Shown piece after piece: positions 56,101-64,000 of a stretch of DNA of 64,000 nucleotides; position 1 is the stretch's first letter, and every line of letters starts with the position of its first letter. The stretch comes from Amoebophrya sp. A120 (taxonomy: Eukaryota > Sar > Dinophyceae > Syndiniales > Amoebophryaceae): assembly GCA_905178155.1 (NCBI GenBank), contig CAJINV010000010.1, positions 521,851 to 585,850 of the forward strand. The letters run 5' to 3'. The translations under genes were made by a program, and so were the position numbers. The notes under the pieces were generated by a model, which ran no database searches, was not told where the DNA came from, and was given only the letters and a program-made list of their open reading frames with translations.

Positions 56101-59055
56101 AACAGCTTTTTACCCACTTGAATGACATTTTTACTTGACAAAAAAATCCTTTGATTACTTACCTCCCATCCCATTCGCCCCGACGTCGTCCGAAATTTCG
56201 CCGAACAAGAAGGGCATCATCTGCATGGCCTTCACATTCGCCCGCGACAGGGGCAGACTATGTCCCGAAGACTCCACCACCCTGCGCTGCAACCGCTGCT
56301 GCCTTTCGGGCGGCAGCTGCGCATACGCCTGCTCGACGACTTGAAGAATCTCGTCCTTAAACCTTGCTTTGCTAATATCGGCGTTGACCAGAATCTTGAA
56401 AATCAGTTCCATATGGGTCAGGCTGGAGGGGACTAGTGGCGCCTCCAAGATGCGCAGCAAAAAGTCCGTGTCCTGGATATAACTTGCTCAGCTGCTACAA
56501 CCTCATCCTCAAATCGGTTACCCTAGAATATGAAAATCTGTGAAGCAAGAACCCTACTCCCACAGGATTGCGCATGACAAGTTCTGGAGTCCCAATCCGC
56601 ACTAGAATCTGGCGACATTTGTATTGCAGAAAGTGAAACGCTGCGCGTATCTGTCATGCTCATCCTGCAACACAAAACCCAGACTGTATTGTAACGCTTG
56701 ATGAGATTGTAACGGTTGAGCAGGTCATACTGGAAGTGCGCACGGAAAACGTTGATGTTGAACGTGATGACAACGAAGGTCTGCAGTGTCGCCTTCAGGT
56801 TTTGGTACTCAATCCCGTCGAGAGTAAATTTCGTGTTTTCGTACCTGAAATGTTGATACTTAAGTCATAATGGGTTTTTTGTGCATGTTAAGCAGAAAAA
56901 ATGAAAAGAAACAAAGATCTTTAGTACACGATTCCCATGCGAACTCTAGCAACCACCATTGAAGTGAAAATCAGAATACAGTGCCGGCAAGATGTTGTCA
57001 ACGTAGGGGAACATGATGTCTTGGATTATCGTTGATTGCGTCGCCATATGAATTGCAAAAGTATCGCACTTGTATAAATGCATTGCAAATTTTCTCAGCA
57101 TGAGAAATAAAATCTGTAATGCTGATTTACCCTAAGAAAAAGCTTTGTAATGCATGACTGCAATACGAGTGCGATACTTTTGCACAGGATACGCCAGGTG
57201 CATCCTTAATTTCTTCTGGTTTTCGCTGCAGTACAGCAGGCAGTTGTATGACAGTGCACAACTCCCTTTGCTCCGCCAGATTTGTATAGCATGAGCGGCG
57301 AATACAAGCATCAGCAAGAGTACCGGTTTTACATGACAAATTTGCACTGGAGCGTAGTGCTATTTGGGTTACCAGAACTTGTCATGCATACTCGTGACAG
57401 GAGGGAAAGCGTAGAGTTGGTATTCTGCATGAGAAATGAGATCAAGGGGGAGTTGTGCACTATCATAAGTTGTGCAGCGCGGTGAGAAAGAACCGGATGA
57501 TGATATCCGTTCGCAGATGCGACTGCTGGTGCTGGCAAATGCAGCGCCCAAAGGCGTCTACCAGTTCGAACTCAATGATAGACATGATAAGTCCGTTCAC
57601 GTGCTTGTTCAGCAGGGCGGTGAGTTTCGCGGGGATATGGGAAGGGAAAAAGATTGGACAGCAAATTTACACTCGGTGGACAGGATTTGTGATTTTGTGA
57701 TGCAGATGCGACAATAGAGTTGTAGTAGCTATTGCCAGCACCACGAATACGATGCTGCTGATTTATCAACTGTTGCTGTGCTGTTCTTGTTCTGACGCGC
57801 ATTCTGTGGCTCATGAATACACGCATCACAAATCCTCCCTACGTCCTCGCTGTTGGATCCAATCGTCTTTTTCTTCCAGCGTAAATGTCTTGGTTGTTGT
57901 AATCCTCATCCATCTTCTCATCGCGAAAAAACCTGATACGTTGTTTTCTATTTTGCTGTACTGCTAGTGTTAGTGATCATGAATGGTGCGCATGACAAAT
58001 CATATCATGCGTCTCAATCATGCATCACAAAACTCCTGATTATACACTGCATCCGCTGTCGTCAAGTCCACCAGACATCGTGCTGCTGCCTCCTGCGTAT
58101 CCAAGACCAAGAATTTTCTCGAGTTGCGCCTTGGAACATCAAATGGTCCCGTCTGTATTGAGAAATGTTGCAGCGGATGCAACCCTGTATTTTTGCAATC
58201 CACGTACTACTGCGTGGTATCGTGTCTACAGATGATGATGACATCTTCAACAACTTTATCCCTGTCATAACCTCGAAACTTCAAATTCTGTCATGGATAC
58301 TGCAGCTGAAACGTGCACTCGCCGCACCGGATGACGAAGCACACAAGTGACACCGCACCGGCTATGTCGTTATTCGTGAGTTCCATTAAATGCTTGCCGG
58401 TCACCGTTTCGTACCCTACTACTGAAAAAAGCGTCTGGAGCATGTACCTGAATTTCAGTTTTGAAGTATTTATAATTCGGTTCCATTTATTTTCATCGGG
58501 GGGCTCGGAAGGACTTTTATTGCGATGAGTTGTTGCGGTTCTCTGTCTTCTGTTCGCGCATGACAAACGCAAGTTCCGTCCTAAAGATAGAACAAGCACG
58601 TAGTTCTGAAAAAGATTTTTTCTATTGCAAAATTATCCGATATACATCCTCAACAAGCCGGTCACCCCAGGCTGCACCCATTCGTAGGTTTCGACGCAGT
58701 TGAGCAACACATCGTAGATTTCGTTGATGTTCATCAACAGTGCCACCAAATGCTCCAGCACCCGCTCCTGCCCCAGGAACATGGAGATTTTGGTCAACGC
58801 GGCAAAGCACGTTTCGTACAGCTCGAAGTTTTCCACTTCCGTGCCGCATATCGCGAATTCCAGGCAGTTATACAGAATCGACACGGAGTTCGGGTCCCCG
58901 TGCTTGCTCATGCCCCAGGCGCCAAGCAAGTCCCCGAAATCCGGGTGGAAGTCATCAGTTTCCTGCTTTGCCTTCAACTCCTCTTGCAGCGTCTGGAGTA
59001 AAAGCTCAATGTCGTCATTGAGGACTTCGAAGTCCACCTCATCGGGCCCCGACAT
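50115..59055 (-). CDS. Helical-repeat protein with two C-terminal U-boxes (possibly two genes)
   Basis: ATG at 59055 (MSGPDEVDFEVLNDDIELLL). Exons from 59055 to about 55770 encode paired helices of the ARM/HEAT type (LYNCLEFAICGTEVENFELY, LLNKHVNGLIMSIIEFELVD, LRTDIIIRFFLTALHNC, ILRDAHTLFAVHNRGVLRVA). One exon ends at about 56158 with a GTAAGT donor, so the gene continues. An acidic exon (FDSEEESDTEEMDIEF, near 55200) follows, then a first U-box (LSGAFMTDPVKTPYGHVFDR, ADWLQFSATDPICGQPL), a Gln/Ala-rich linker (QQQAAEQAAQLAEQQAQQQA) and a second U-box (FRCEIDGKVMTNPIRSPYGN, LEKWIESCGSVCPLTQKPL), ending AWLKENMAM at 50115. U-boxes recruit E2 enzymes, so an E3 ubiquitin ligase is likely. Continuity between the two halves (about 55.3-55.8 kb) is inferred from strand and open donors, not proven. 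Eight introners and several ordinary introns interrupt it. Confidence 0.7.
50222..50486. mobile_element. Introner, family A
   Basis: Family A ends; starts TATGCATTGC, ends GCATTTGATA; exact duplication ACCGA (50217-50221, 50487-50491). Removal reads ESCGSVCPLTQKPL in the second U-box. Confidence 0.95.
50747..50836. repeat. 18-bp tandem repeat, five units
   Basis: Units of the form GAGTTCAGTTCACCATTT, with small changes. Lies within the nested DNA of the expanded family D introner. Confidence 0.85.
51120..51561. repeat. G-run repeat, two 255-bp units each with two G boxes
   Basis: Four G-rich boxes near 51155-51190, 51270-51299, 51406-51441 and 51516-51550 each contain runs of 7 or more G separated by CGC, then GAGGGCCCCCCGC. 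Each follows GCGCAATATCATCA. Boxes 1 and 3, and 2 and 4, are spaced about 255 bp apart. Plus strand is G-rich, with strong G-quadruplex potential. Confidence 0.85.
51896..52300 (-). CDS. 134-residue open frame inside the expanded introner
   Basis: ATG at 52300, stop at 51896. The product starts MSKEEHGSRERGRFAPIRRD and includes ARGVAAEYIWAGDSKAASGH and WWLISWHRAKFFLDEV, a composition unlike random frames, with Trp and mixed charge. It lies on the same strand as the host gene but inside DNA that must be removed from the U-box message. No family recognised; it may be a captured gene fragment, part of a transposon, or chance. Confidence 0.35.
   Translation of the reverse strand: MSKEEHGSRERGRFAPIRRDVIYHRRTGAQKEHREPNARGVAAEYIWAGDSKAASGHIVSWFFTSQKPKRQKESERHRVRLATGDWWLISWHRAKFFLDEVVGISEDYTDAIDAAFSTVRPDVALLPTSALHWS
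53188..53508. mobile_element. Introner, family E
   Basis: Ends AAAGGAAAAAACCCCCCTCC and GGGCAGGGGGGATTTTTCC; exact duplication TGCGT (53183-53187, 53509-53513). Removal reads SRSLIDAPPEFRCEIDG. Confidence 0.94.
53566..53846. mobile_element. Introner, family A, diverged
   Basis: Left end TGTTCGGGAGGTCTGGAA, right end CCAGAACCAGACGGCATA; flanks TCGCT and TCCTT match at three of five. Removal joins ENKK to EKKEKGKIKIAS. Confidence 0.82.
53960..54222. mobile_element. Introner, family A
   Basis: Left TGTCTGGGTCCGGAA pairs with right TTCCAGACCCGGACA, a near-matched pair of changes; exact duplication AGCTG (53955-53959, 54223-54227). Confidence 0.94.
56478..56729. mobile_element. Introner, family M
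   Basis: Left TATAACTTGCTCAGCTGCTA pairs with the complement of the right end (TATGACCTGCTCAACCGTTA); exact duplication CTGGA (56473-56477, 56730-56734). Removal reads NVFRAHFQDTDFLLRIL. The only copy in the window. Confidence 0.88.
57047..57191. mobile_element. Introner, family D
   Basis: Ends GCAAAAGTATCGCACTTG and GAGTGCGATACTTTTGC; exact duplication CGCCA (57042-57046, 57192-57196). Removal reads MHLATQSTIIQDIMF. Confidence 0.94.
57247..57467. mobile_element. Introner, family G
   Basis: Ends TATGACAGTGCACAACTCCC and GGGGGAGTTGTGCACTATCA followed by TA; exact duplication AGTTG (57242-57246, 57468-57472). Removal reads FLTALHNCLLYCSEN. Confidence 0.94.
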
Positions 59056-59998
59056 CTTGGCGGCTGAGGTGGAAATGTGGTTTCAACAACAAGGTTGCAG
59101 GATGTAATATCCCCGTCTCGTCCTCGGCGTGGTAATTCGTGAAGAAAGCAACAAATACAATCCCGTCAACAGAGTCGCATTTTTATTCAGTCTCACTCTC
59201 AGCAGTTAAATAAAGTTGCACGGAAAATAAAGTTGTAGTTTGTCATCCATATTGAAGCTGCTTGAAAAAAATTCCCCGCTACAGAGCCAAGTGGCTCTTA
59301 TTCATGTTTAGAAGGTTTATTTGCTTTGATTTAAGATGGTGCTGTGCAATCTAGCGGGTCGTCATTTCTCATTCGTGAAATAACACGACCGTGTAGTAAT
59401 TCATCTAGAAGAGGATACAGGACACTGGCAGCCAGGTTTTTTGAAAACAAGAACCTCCACAGCACTCGTTACTACCAGTCACTTACATGCAACTACACGA
59501 CCACTCCGGGGCATGGGCTGTTCACTCCATATCAGTGTGAAGAACTTTATTCCAATCGCTCTCATGGTCTTCCACAACTGAACTTTATCCTTTCGGAGTA
59601 GAAGTTCGAGGAGTTTGAATATCATGTAATCCTTCCCTCAGTTCCTTGCATACGGACGCGTGGTCACGGTGGTGGTCGCGTCGTGAAACACGACAACGCT
59701 CAAGTGGAGGATGAACACGTATTTTTACCCCAGAACGACAGGTGTACTACTTCTACCAGGAATGCGTTTTTGCTGGTACTACTGTCGACGTATGCTATTC
59801 TACCTATCACTTGCCGCGGTCCTCGCCTGTAGGACGACCTGTACAACAACATTTACTCTTTTGTCATTTGGCAAAAAATCCACCTGGCATATACGGTGTT
59901 CTCCTAAAATTCGGCACAATTTCCACGTACCACGGACGAGAATATTCGTGGCGGTGGCCACGATGAACATCATAGTGCCATAAATCACTTCCTCTCTA
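59056..59998. other. Intergenic region
   Basis: About 940 bp between the RFC3 stop and the next gene's start; no gene or introner recognised. Confidence 0.5.
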
Positions 59999-62302
59999 TT
60001 ATCACGTTGCCATTCCCCGCAACTGCGCCACCAGGGCGAGCATCCTTGCGGCGAACGCCTCCAACGCAAAAATCTCCTTTCCCGATTTCGCGATGGACAC
60101 CGTGTAAACGCTCGCGACGTTCCAGATCTGATCCGTGATGGCCGGCGCCATCTCCGCCATTTGCACGCAAATGGTTTCGAGCACCAACTGGGCACTGATC
60201 GTGGCCGCGAGCAGGGTGTAAAACTTCGCCCGGATCTCCAGCACCGTTTTTGGCACAAAGGGCCCGCCGAGGAGGGACGTGGCGATGGACTTGCACAACT
60301 TCTCCCACGGCGCGTCAGGAATCTCCTGCATCCACTGCGGCTGCTGCTGGTTCGCCATCATGGTGACCATCGTTTCCAGAATTAACAGCGCTTTCCGCAT
60401 GTCCTGCCTGCAAGCGTGGACGATTTTTTCGAAGTTGGTGATCCCGATCAGGTTGTGCAGATTCTCCTTCTCGAGCGTTTTCTTCAAATTCGCAACTATC
60501 TCCCCCTCGCTCGGCAACGGTAGTCGGTACACGTAGCAACGCGACTAGTATGAGAGTTCATAACTCCCCCTCATTTGTATGACATAAAGAGCATTACAAA
60601 CACCACCCAGTACAGGTGGACCGTGTGCATGACAAGTTTATGCGCCGAGTGTAGAAGTACTGTTTGGATTTCCGGAATTTGTCATGCACGCGGTGCCACA
60701 AGGTAGCAGCTGGATTTGGGTTTTTGCATGACAACTGAGGGGGAGGGGGAGTTGTGCACAGTCATAACTGGATGGGAAGAATCATGGCCCCGATGCTGTT
60801 GGAGACGAAAATGAACCGGTTTGTCTCCGTATCCAAGACAAAAACGTTGTTAGTGTAAATTTGTGATGCGCAACATGAGAGATGACTGCGTCTGTCATGC
60901 TTGGCATGCATTGTAGGGTTCATTACAGGGCGTTTTCACGTACTATCTGCGCATGACAGGTTTTTGCTGTCATGCCAGACAGATTTGTAATGCTGTTCCT
61001 CCAAAAAAGATACACCTACAATGTTTTTTTCTTGGATACTCCGATCGCACCTCGATCAGCCGGCGCAGCGCGGTCTGACACTCGTTTGACAGCTTGTCTG
61101 CACCTTTAAGAATCACCACCTTGAAGGCCGCGCGGTTCAGCTGTGAAAAAGAATAAGAAGTGAATGCGAAATATAATATCCAGGGCTTCGTCTTTGTGTC
61201 CTGCACAACCTCAGTGCGATTCAGTCGCGCGAGGATCATCTTAATAAGTAAGTACTATATGCACATCAATTCTACTCATGTCGTAGTCCGTGCTTCAGCT
61301 TCATCGCGCGTCAACGTCGAACAGTTTGTTGTGAAAGAAACACCTAACACTACAAATACCGGCCGCTCCCCGGTGAACTCTTTGAGCAAAGTTTTCGCCA
61401 CTTTGACATCTTTGATTCCCACGTCAGACAGGTTGATTTCCATGTGAAACAGCGAGGTTTTGGCACAAATCTCAAACTTTCCACTGCCCTCGCCGCAGAT
61501 TCGCATTTTGGTCGTGTTGTCGTCGATCGAGTGCCCGAAAATCTGCCGGAGCAGGGCGTAGACCTGTGGAGTAGAGGGATTAGGTTTTCCATTTGTTCCA
61601 CTTCGCTCGTATGGCAAGACAAATTCAAATTCCAACCATGCTCGGTGGCAATCATGCAATACAATTTTGAGTTTCCTGTCGTAGTATACATTCATACATG
61701 GTCTATACCCTGGTCATTTTCCCAGCGCCATTTGGTCCGTACAACAGCAGATGCGGCAGCTCTTTCGACTTCGCCGCGTTGAGCATGAGACGCGAAAACT
61801 CGCCGTGGAAATCCATATCGTCCAAATATTGCGGCTGGTACTTGTCCACCCACAGCAGCGACGGGCCCTCCGCGGAAGGTTTCGTCACGATTCTTCGTTT
61901 CTTCAAAACGAAAAAGTCCTCCTTGCTAGCCGCCGCGCCGTCGTTTTGGTTTATTCCGACAGCAGGAGGAGCCATGGGGTGGAGACCACCTGTTGTCCCA
62001 GAAGTAGAGGAAGCCCCGGCCACCGCACCACCGTCTTGCTGATAATTCCCCGTCGCCATTAGCAGTGGGTGCGGTTTATTTTCAGTGGTGGCATCTGCTG
62101 CAGCGGCACTACCTGCAGCTCCACTATTGGCTGCGAACAACCCCTTAGCAGTAGTACCTGCGGTGCTGGAAGAGGACGAAGAACTGGCGCCGCCCTGGTT
62201 TGTGGTCTGCTTCGAAGAAGTTTGCTTAGAACCAGCCGGCCGCTTCATCGGCTGGGCCGCAGTGGTGCCCGGCTTCGGGAGACCCAGGAGACTACCCAAC
62301 AT
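59999..62302 (-). CDS. RFC3: Replication factor C subunit 3 (clamp loader small subunit)
   Basis: AAA+ clamp-loader subunit that helps load PCNA at primer-template junctions in the nucleus. ATG at 62302; about 130 disordered Ser/Ala/Gly-rich residues precede the core, which starts LLWVDKYQPQYLDDMDFHGE. Landmarks: Walker A GPNGAGKMTRVYALLRQIFG (across an intron), SLFHMEINLSDVGIKDVKVA, FKVVILKGADKLSNECQTAL (Walker B region), RFIFVSNSIGAMILPIQSRC (sensor 1 and the SRC arginine finger), and a C-terminal helical collar with RQDMRKALLILETM. The SNECQ/SRC order and GAGKMTR fit RFC3 rather than RFC2, 4 or 5. At least two GT-AG introns (61704 to about 61566; one after GERP near 61365) and two introners split it. 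The stop TGA is at 59999-60001. The exon around 61160-61250 is the least certain part. Confidence 0.95.
60549..60766. mobile_element. Introner, family G
   Basis: Left end ATAACTCCCCCTCATTTGTA, right end GAGGGGGAGGGGGAGTTGTG; starts TATG, ends CATA; flanks ACTAG and ACTGG. Removal restores ILPIQSRCYVYRL. Confidence 0.93.
60830..61038. mobile_element. Introner, family B variant
   Basis: Ends TATCCAAGACAAAAACGTTG and CAATGTTTTTTTCTTGGATA; exact duplication CTCCG (60825-60829, 61039-61043). Removal joins IEVRSE to TNRFIFVSN in RFC3. Confidence 0.92.
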
Positions 62303-63203
62303 GGTTCTTTCACTTTTGCTACTAGCTCGTGCTACAAGGGGGCAACACGGCTTGTAGCTTTAGTTCGAGCTACACCTTGGTTTAGCTTAGTTACTTCTCA
62401 ACTATGCGCAAATCGCTTTTATCATTCCGAGCTCGGCTGCTTCGATGTCTATCTAATGCTAGAATGAAAAGGAACATCCCTGAAATAAAGCCGGTTGATG
62501 TTGGTGCTGCTGCTAAATGAGCTGCTGTTGATGTCTCTGCGTAACTAGAGTTCGCGATGATCTCGGTAACCGGACTGTGAAGTGGCCTTTGTTCTGAGGG
62601 TAATCGTAATGCCTACAAGATATTAGTATACCAAACAACGGGTTGCAAAAGGGCTACAGATTGACTCGCCATCTTCGTCCTTTGGCAAAAGAATAGGCGA
62701 AGAGGAAGAGTCATCTAGAGTCATGAACATCATGATCCTCAAACCTAAATGAATGATCCTCGATGTTGTTGGTGGTGCACCATGGAAAACACCAAAAATG
62801 GATCTTCTCTGTCTCCGTTCAAACACGACACTGCTGGAAGATGTAGCTGAAGCGGAAAACGACTGACCTGTGCTTCACAATCAACATGATGCCCCCGGCT
62901 GCAGTATGTCCTCACCTGCGGACCAGGATTAAGCCGATTACTTAGAACAGCTACATCAAATTTAATCTGTTACAAGGCGGAAACAATTCGGATAAAATCA
63001 GAGCAATATTCTCGGGAAGAAACTACTGCTTTTCCGTGTGATAGATGTAGACTACGACGCCAGCGAATAAAACATGGAAAAGAATCTCGAAAATGAAACA
63101 TCAGAACTCAATTTTTCATTTTTGTTTCACGAGCCAGAACATCATCTCCTCAACAACCGAGCAGTTTATTTGGTCGCTCCTCTCTTCTAGTCGTGTCATT
63201 CCC
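62303..63203. other. Intergenic region
   Basis: About 900 bp; no gene or introner recognised. Confidence 0.5.
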
Positions 63204-64000
63204 TCAGTACGTCACGAAAGACGACGGTTCCGGTGTGTCAGCTTGCTCCGCTGATTCGACGTCGTTCAAGCGGTCCATCTCATTGAGCTGCGTCGTCCAC
63301 TCCGACTCTTCCTGTTTCTTCACGCGCCGCACGTACTTGTTCAGGGGCGTAGAGTTTTTGATTTTAACGCCCCCCGCCTCCGCGTCCTCCTGTTGTCCTT
63401 GGTGCTCGTCCTGCTTTTGTTTATTCGCATTGACACTTCTGTCCACGTTTACGTCCGCCGATTCGACAATCTCGGCACGATCGTGGTCCTGGCTGTATCC
63501 TGAGTAAAAACCTCCCCACCTCAGAGTTAAGATGGGAATTTCGCTACACAAATCAACACGTTCTGGCTGCTGCGCATGACAAATTTGGCTCGTAGTGTGA
63601 GCCCATTTAGGTAGTGAAAGCTGCATAACAAATCGCCCATCTTATCCTGCTTCTAGCATGACAAGTTCCCAGGCAGCCATAGAAAGCGCTGCTTTGTGGC
63701 TCCTGCGCATGAGAAACATTTTCGGCATGCAGATGTGCATTACAAACCTGGTGCGGGGACCTTTTTACAGAGGATAGGCTGCCTTTGCTGCTCATTTTTT
63801 CCTCCTCCTTCGCATTTGTTGACAACGCCCCGGCGGTGGCCGCGGGGGGTTCTCCACTACGATCATCATCAAAACTGCGATCATCGCACACTGGCGCCGT
63901 GAAGATCATCTTCTTCTGCGAGGTCGTGGGTGAGCTACTTGAGGCTGACGTAGCTGGCCCGGAGCTGCTGCAGGCGCACATCCGACCGCCGAGTGTGGAG
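63204..64000 (-). CDS. 3' part of an acidic, hydrophilic protein gene
   Basis: Open from the right window edge; the first in-frame ATG is at 63981 but the frame is still open upstream (STLGGR), so it may be incomplete at the 5' end. Reads MCACSSSGPATSASSSSPTT, then EEEKMSSKGS, and after an introner QDHDRAEIVESADVNVDRSV, STPLNKYVRRVKKQEESEWT, ending TPEPSSFVTY at a TGA at 63204-63206. Charged and Ser/Gln/Glu-rich, with no domain recognised. Removing the introner with one duplicate keeps the frame. Confidence 0.6.
63496..63776. mobile_element. Introner, family C
   Basis: Ends GAGTAAAAACCTCCCCACCT and complement-like GCGGGGACCTTTTTACAGAG; exact duplication GGCTG (63491-63495, 63777-63781). Confidence 0.92.

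Noticed and set aside
55679-56125. 148-codon plus-strand open frame
   Set aside because: It has no ATG start and lies opposite a minus-strand frame (near 55955-55770) whose helical composition fits the neighbouring gene better.
56478-56740. Apparent coding stretch YDLLNRYNLIK next to the helical-repeat exon
   Set aside because: It is encoded by the inverted end of the family M introner; the duplication CTGGA and the continuous FRAHFQDTDFLL frame after removal show it is not exon.
1-64000. tRNA, rRNA and snRNA genes
   Set aside because: I scanned for the tRNA T-loop GGTTCGANTCC on both strands and for rRNA-like blocks and saw none; by eye this is not exhaustive, and a covariance-model search would be decisive.

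Overview
The window reads as nuclear DNA of an intron-rich protist, most probably a Syndiniales dinoflagellate close to Amoebophrya. The basis is that eukaryotic genes (replication factor C subunit 3, a REI1/ZNF622 ribosome-biogenesis factor, a TXNDC9-type phosducin-like protein, a long-chain acyl-CoA synthetase, a pepsin-like protease and a double U-box protein) are broken up by about 60 short, hairpin-ended, repeated insertions. Published Amoebophrya genomes report such introner elements and many non-canonical introns. The organism name is an inference; no rRNA, organelle or marker gene is present to settle it.

Layout: all twelve gene models I can support lie on the minus strand, so the window is one long unidirectional array. 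From left to right (3' to 5' of the array): a 66-bp tandem repeat (1-342); a secreted protein (723-3500); a 2.64-kb inverted-repeat element (3915-6552); an acidic disordered protein (7641-10858); a very large aspartyl protease (11148-19222); ZNF622/REI1 (20095-22778); a secreted protein (24744-26624); acyl-CoA synthetase (28458-32817); a multi-pass membrane protein (33927-40238); a small secreted Gly/Ala/Cys-rich protein (41767-42758); TXNDC9-like (43639-48735); a helical-repeat plus double U-box protein, possibly one gene (50115-59055); RFC3 (59999-62302); and the 3' part of an acidic gene running off the right edge (63204-64000).

The unifying feature is the introners. At least eleven terminal-inverted-repeat families (called A to I, K and M here) share three properties: the element starts TAT[C/G/other] and ends ATA; the host sequence is duplicated on both sides, usually 5 bp (exact in about 43 of 61 copies); and the interior is packed with the word TTGTNATGC and its complement. 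Removing the element plus one duplicate copy rejoins reading frames exactly, including the DTGSS/DTW active site of the protease, the QGYGATE motif of the acyl-CoA synthetase and the first strand of a U-box. In about 41 of those 43 no choice of register gives a GT-AG intron, whereas a minority of ordinary introns in the same genes do use GT-AG. The 2.64-kb element has the same termini and the same kind of 5-bp duplication, so it is a candidate long relative. Two introners carry large nested insertions (2.4 kb and 0.5 kb) and are still compatible with removal as single introns.

The genes themselves look like a mixture of housekeeping functions (replication clamp loading, 60S subunit maturation, tubulin/chaperonin-linked folding, lipid activation, ubiquitylation) and lineage-specific secreted or membrane proteins; no operon-like functional grouping is apparent.
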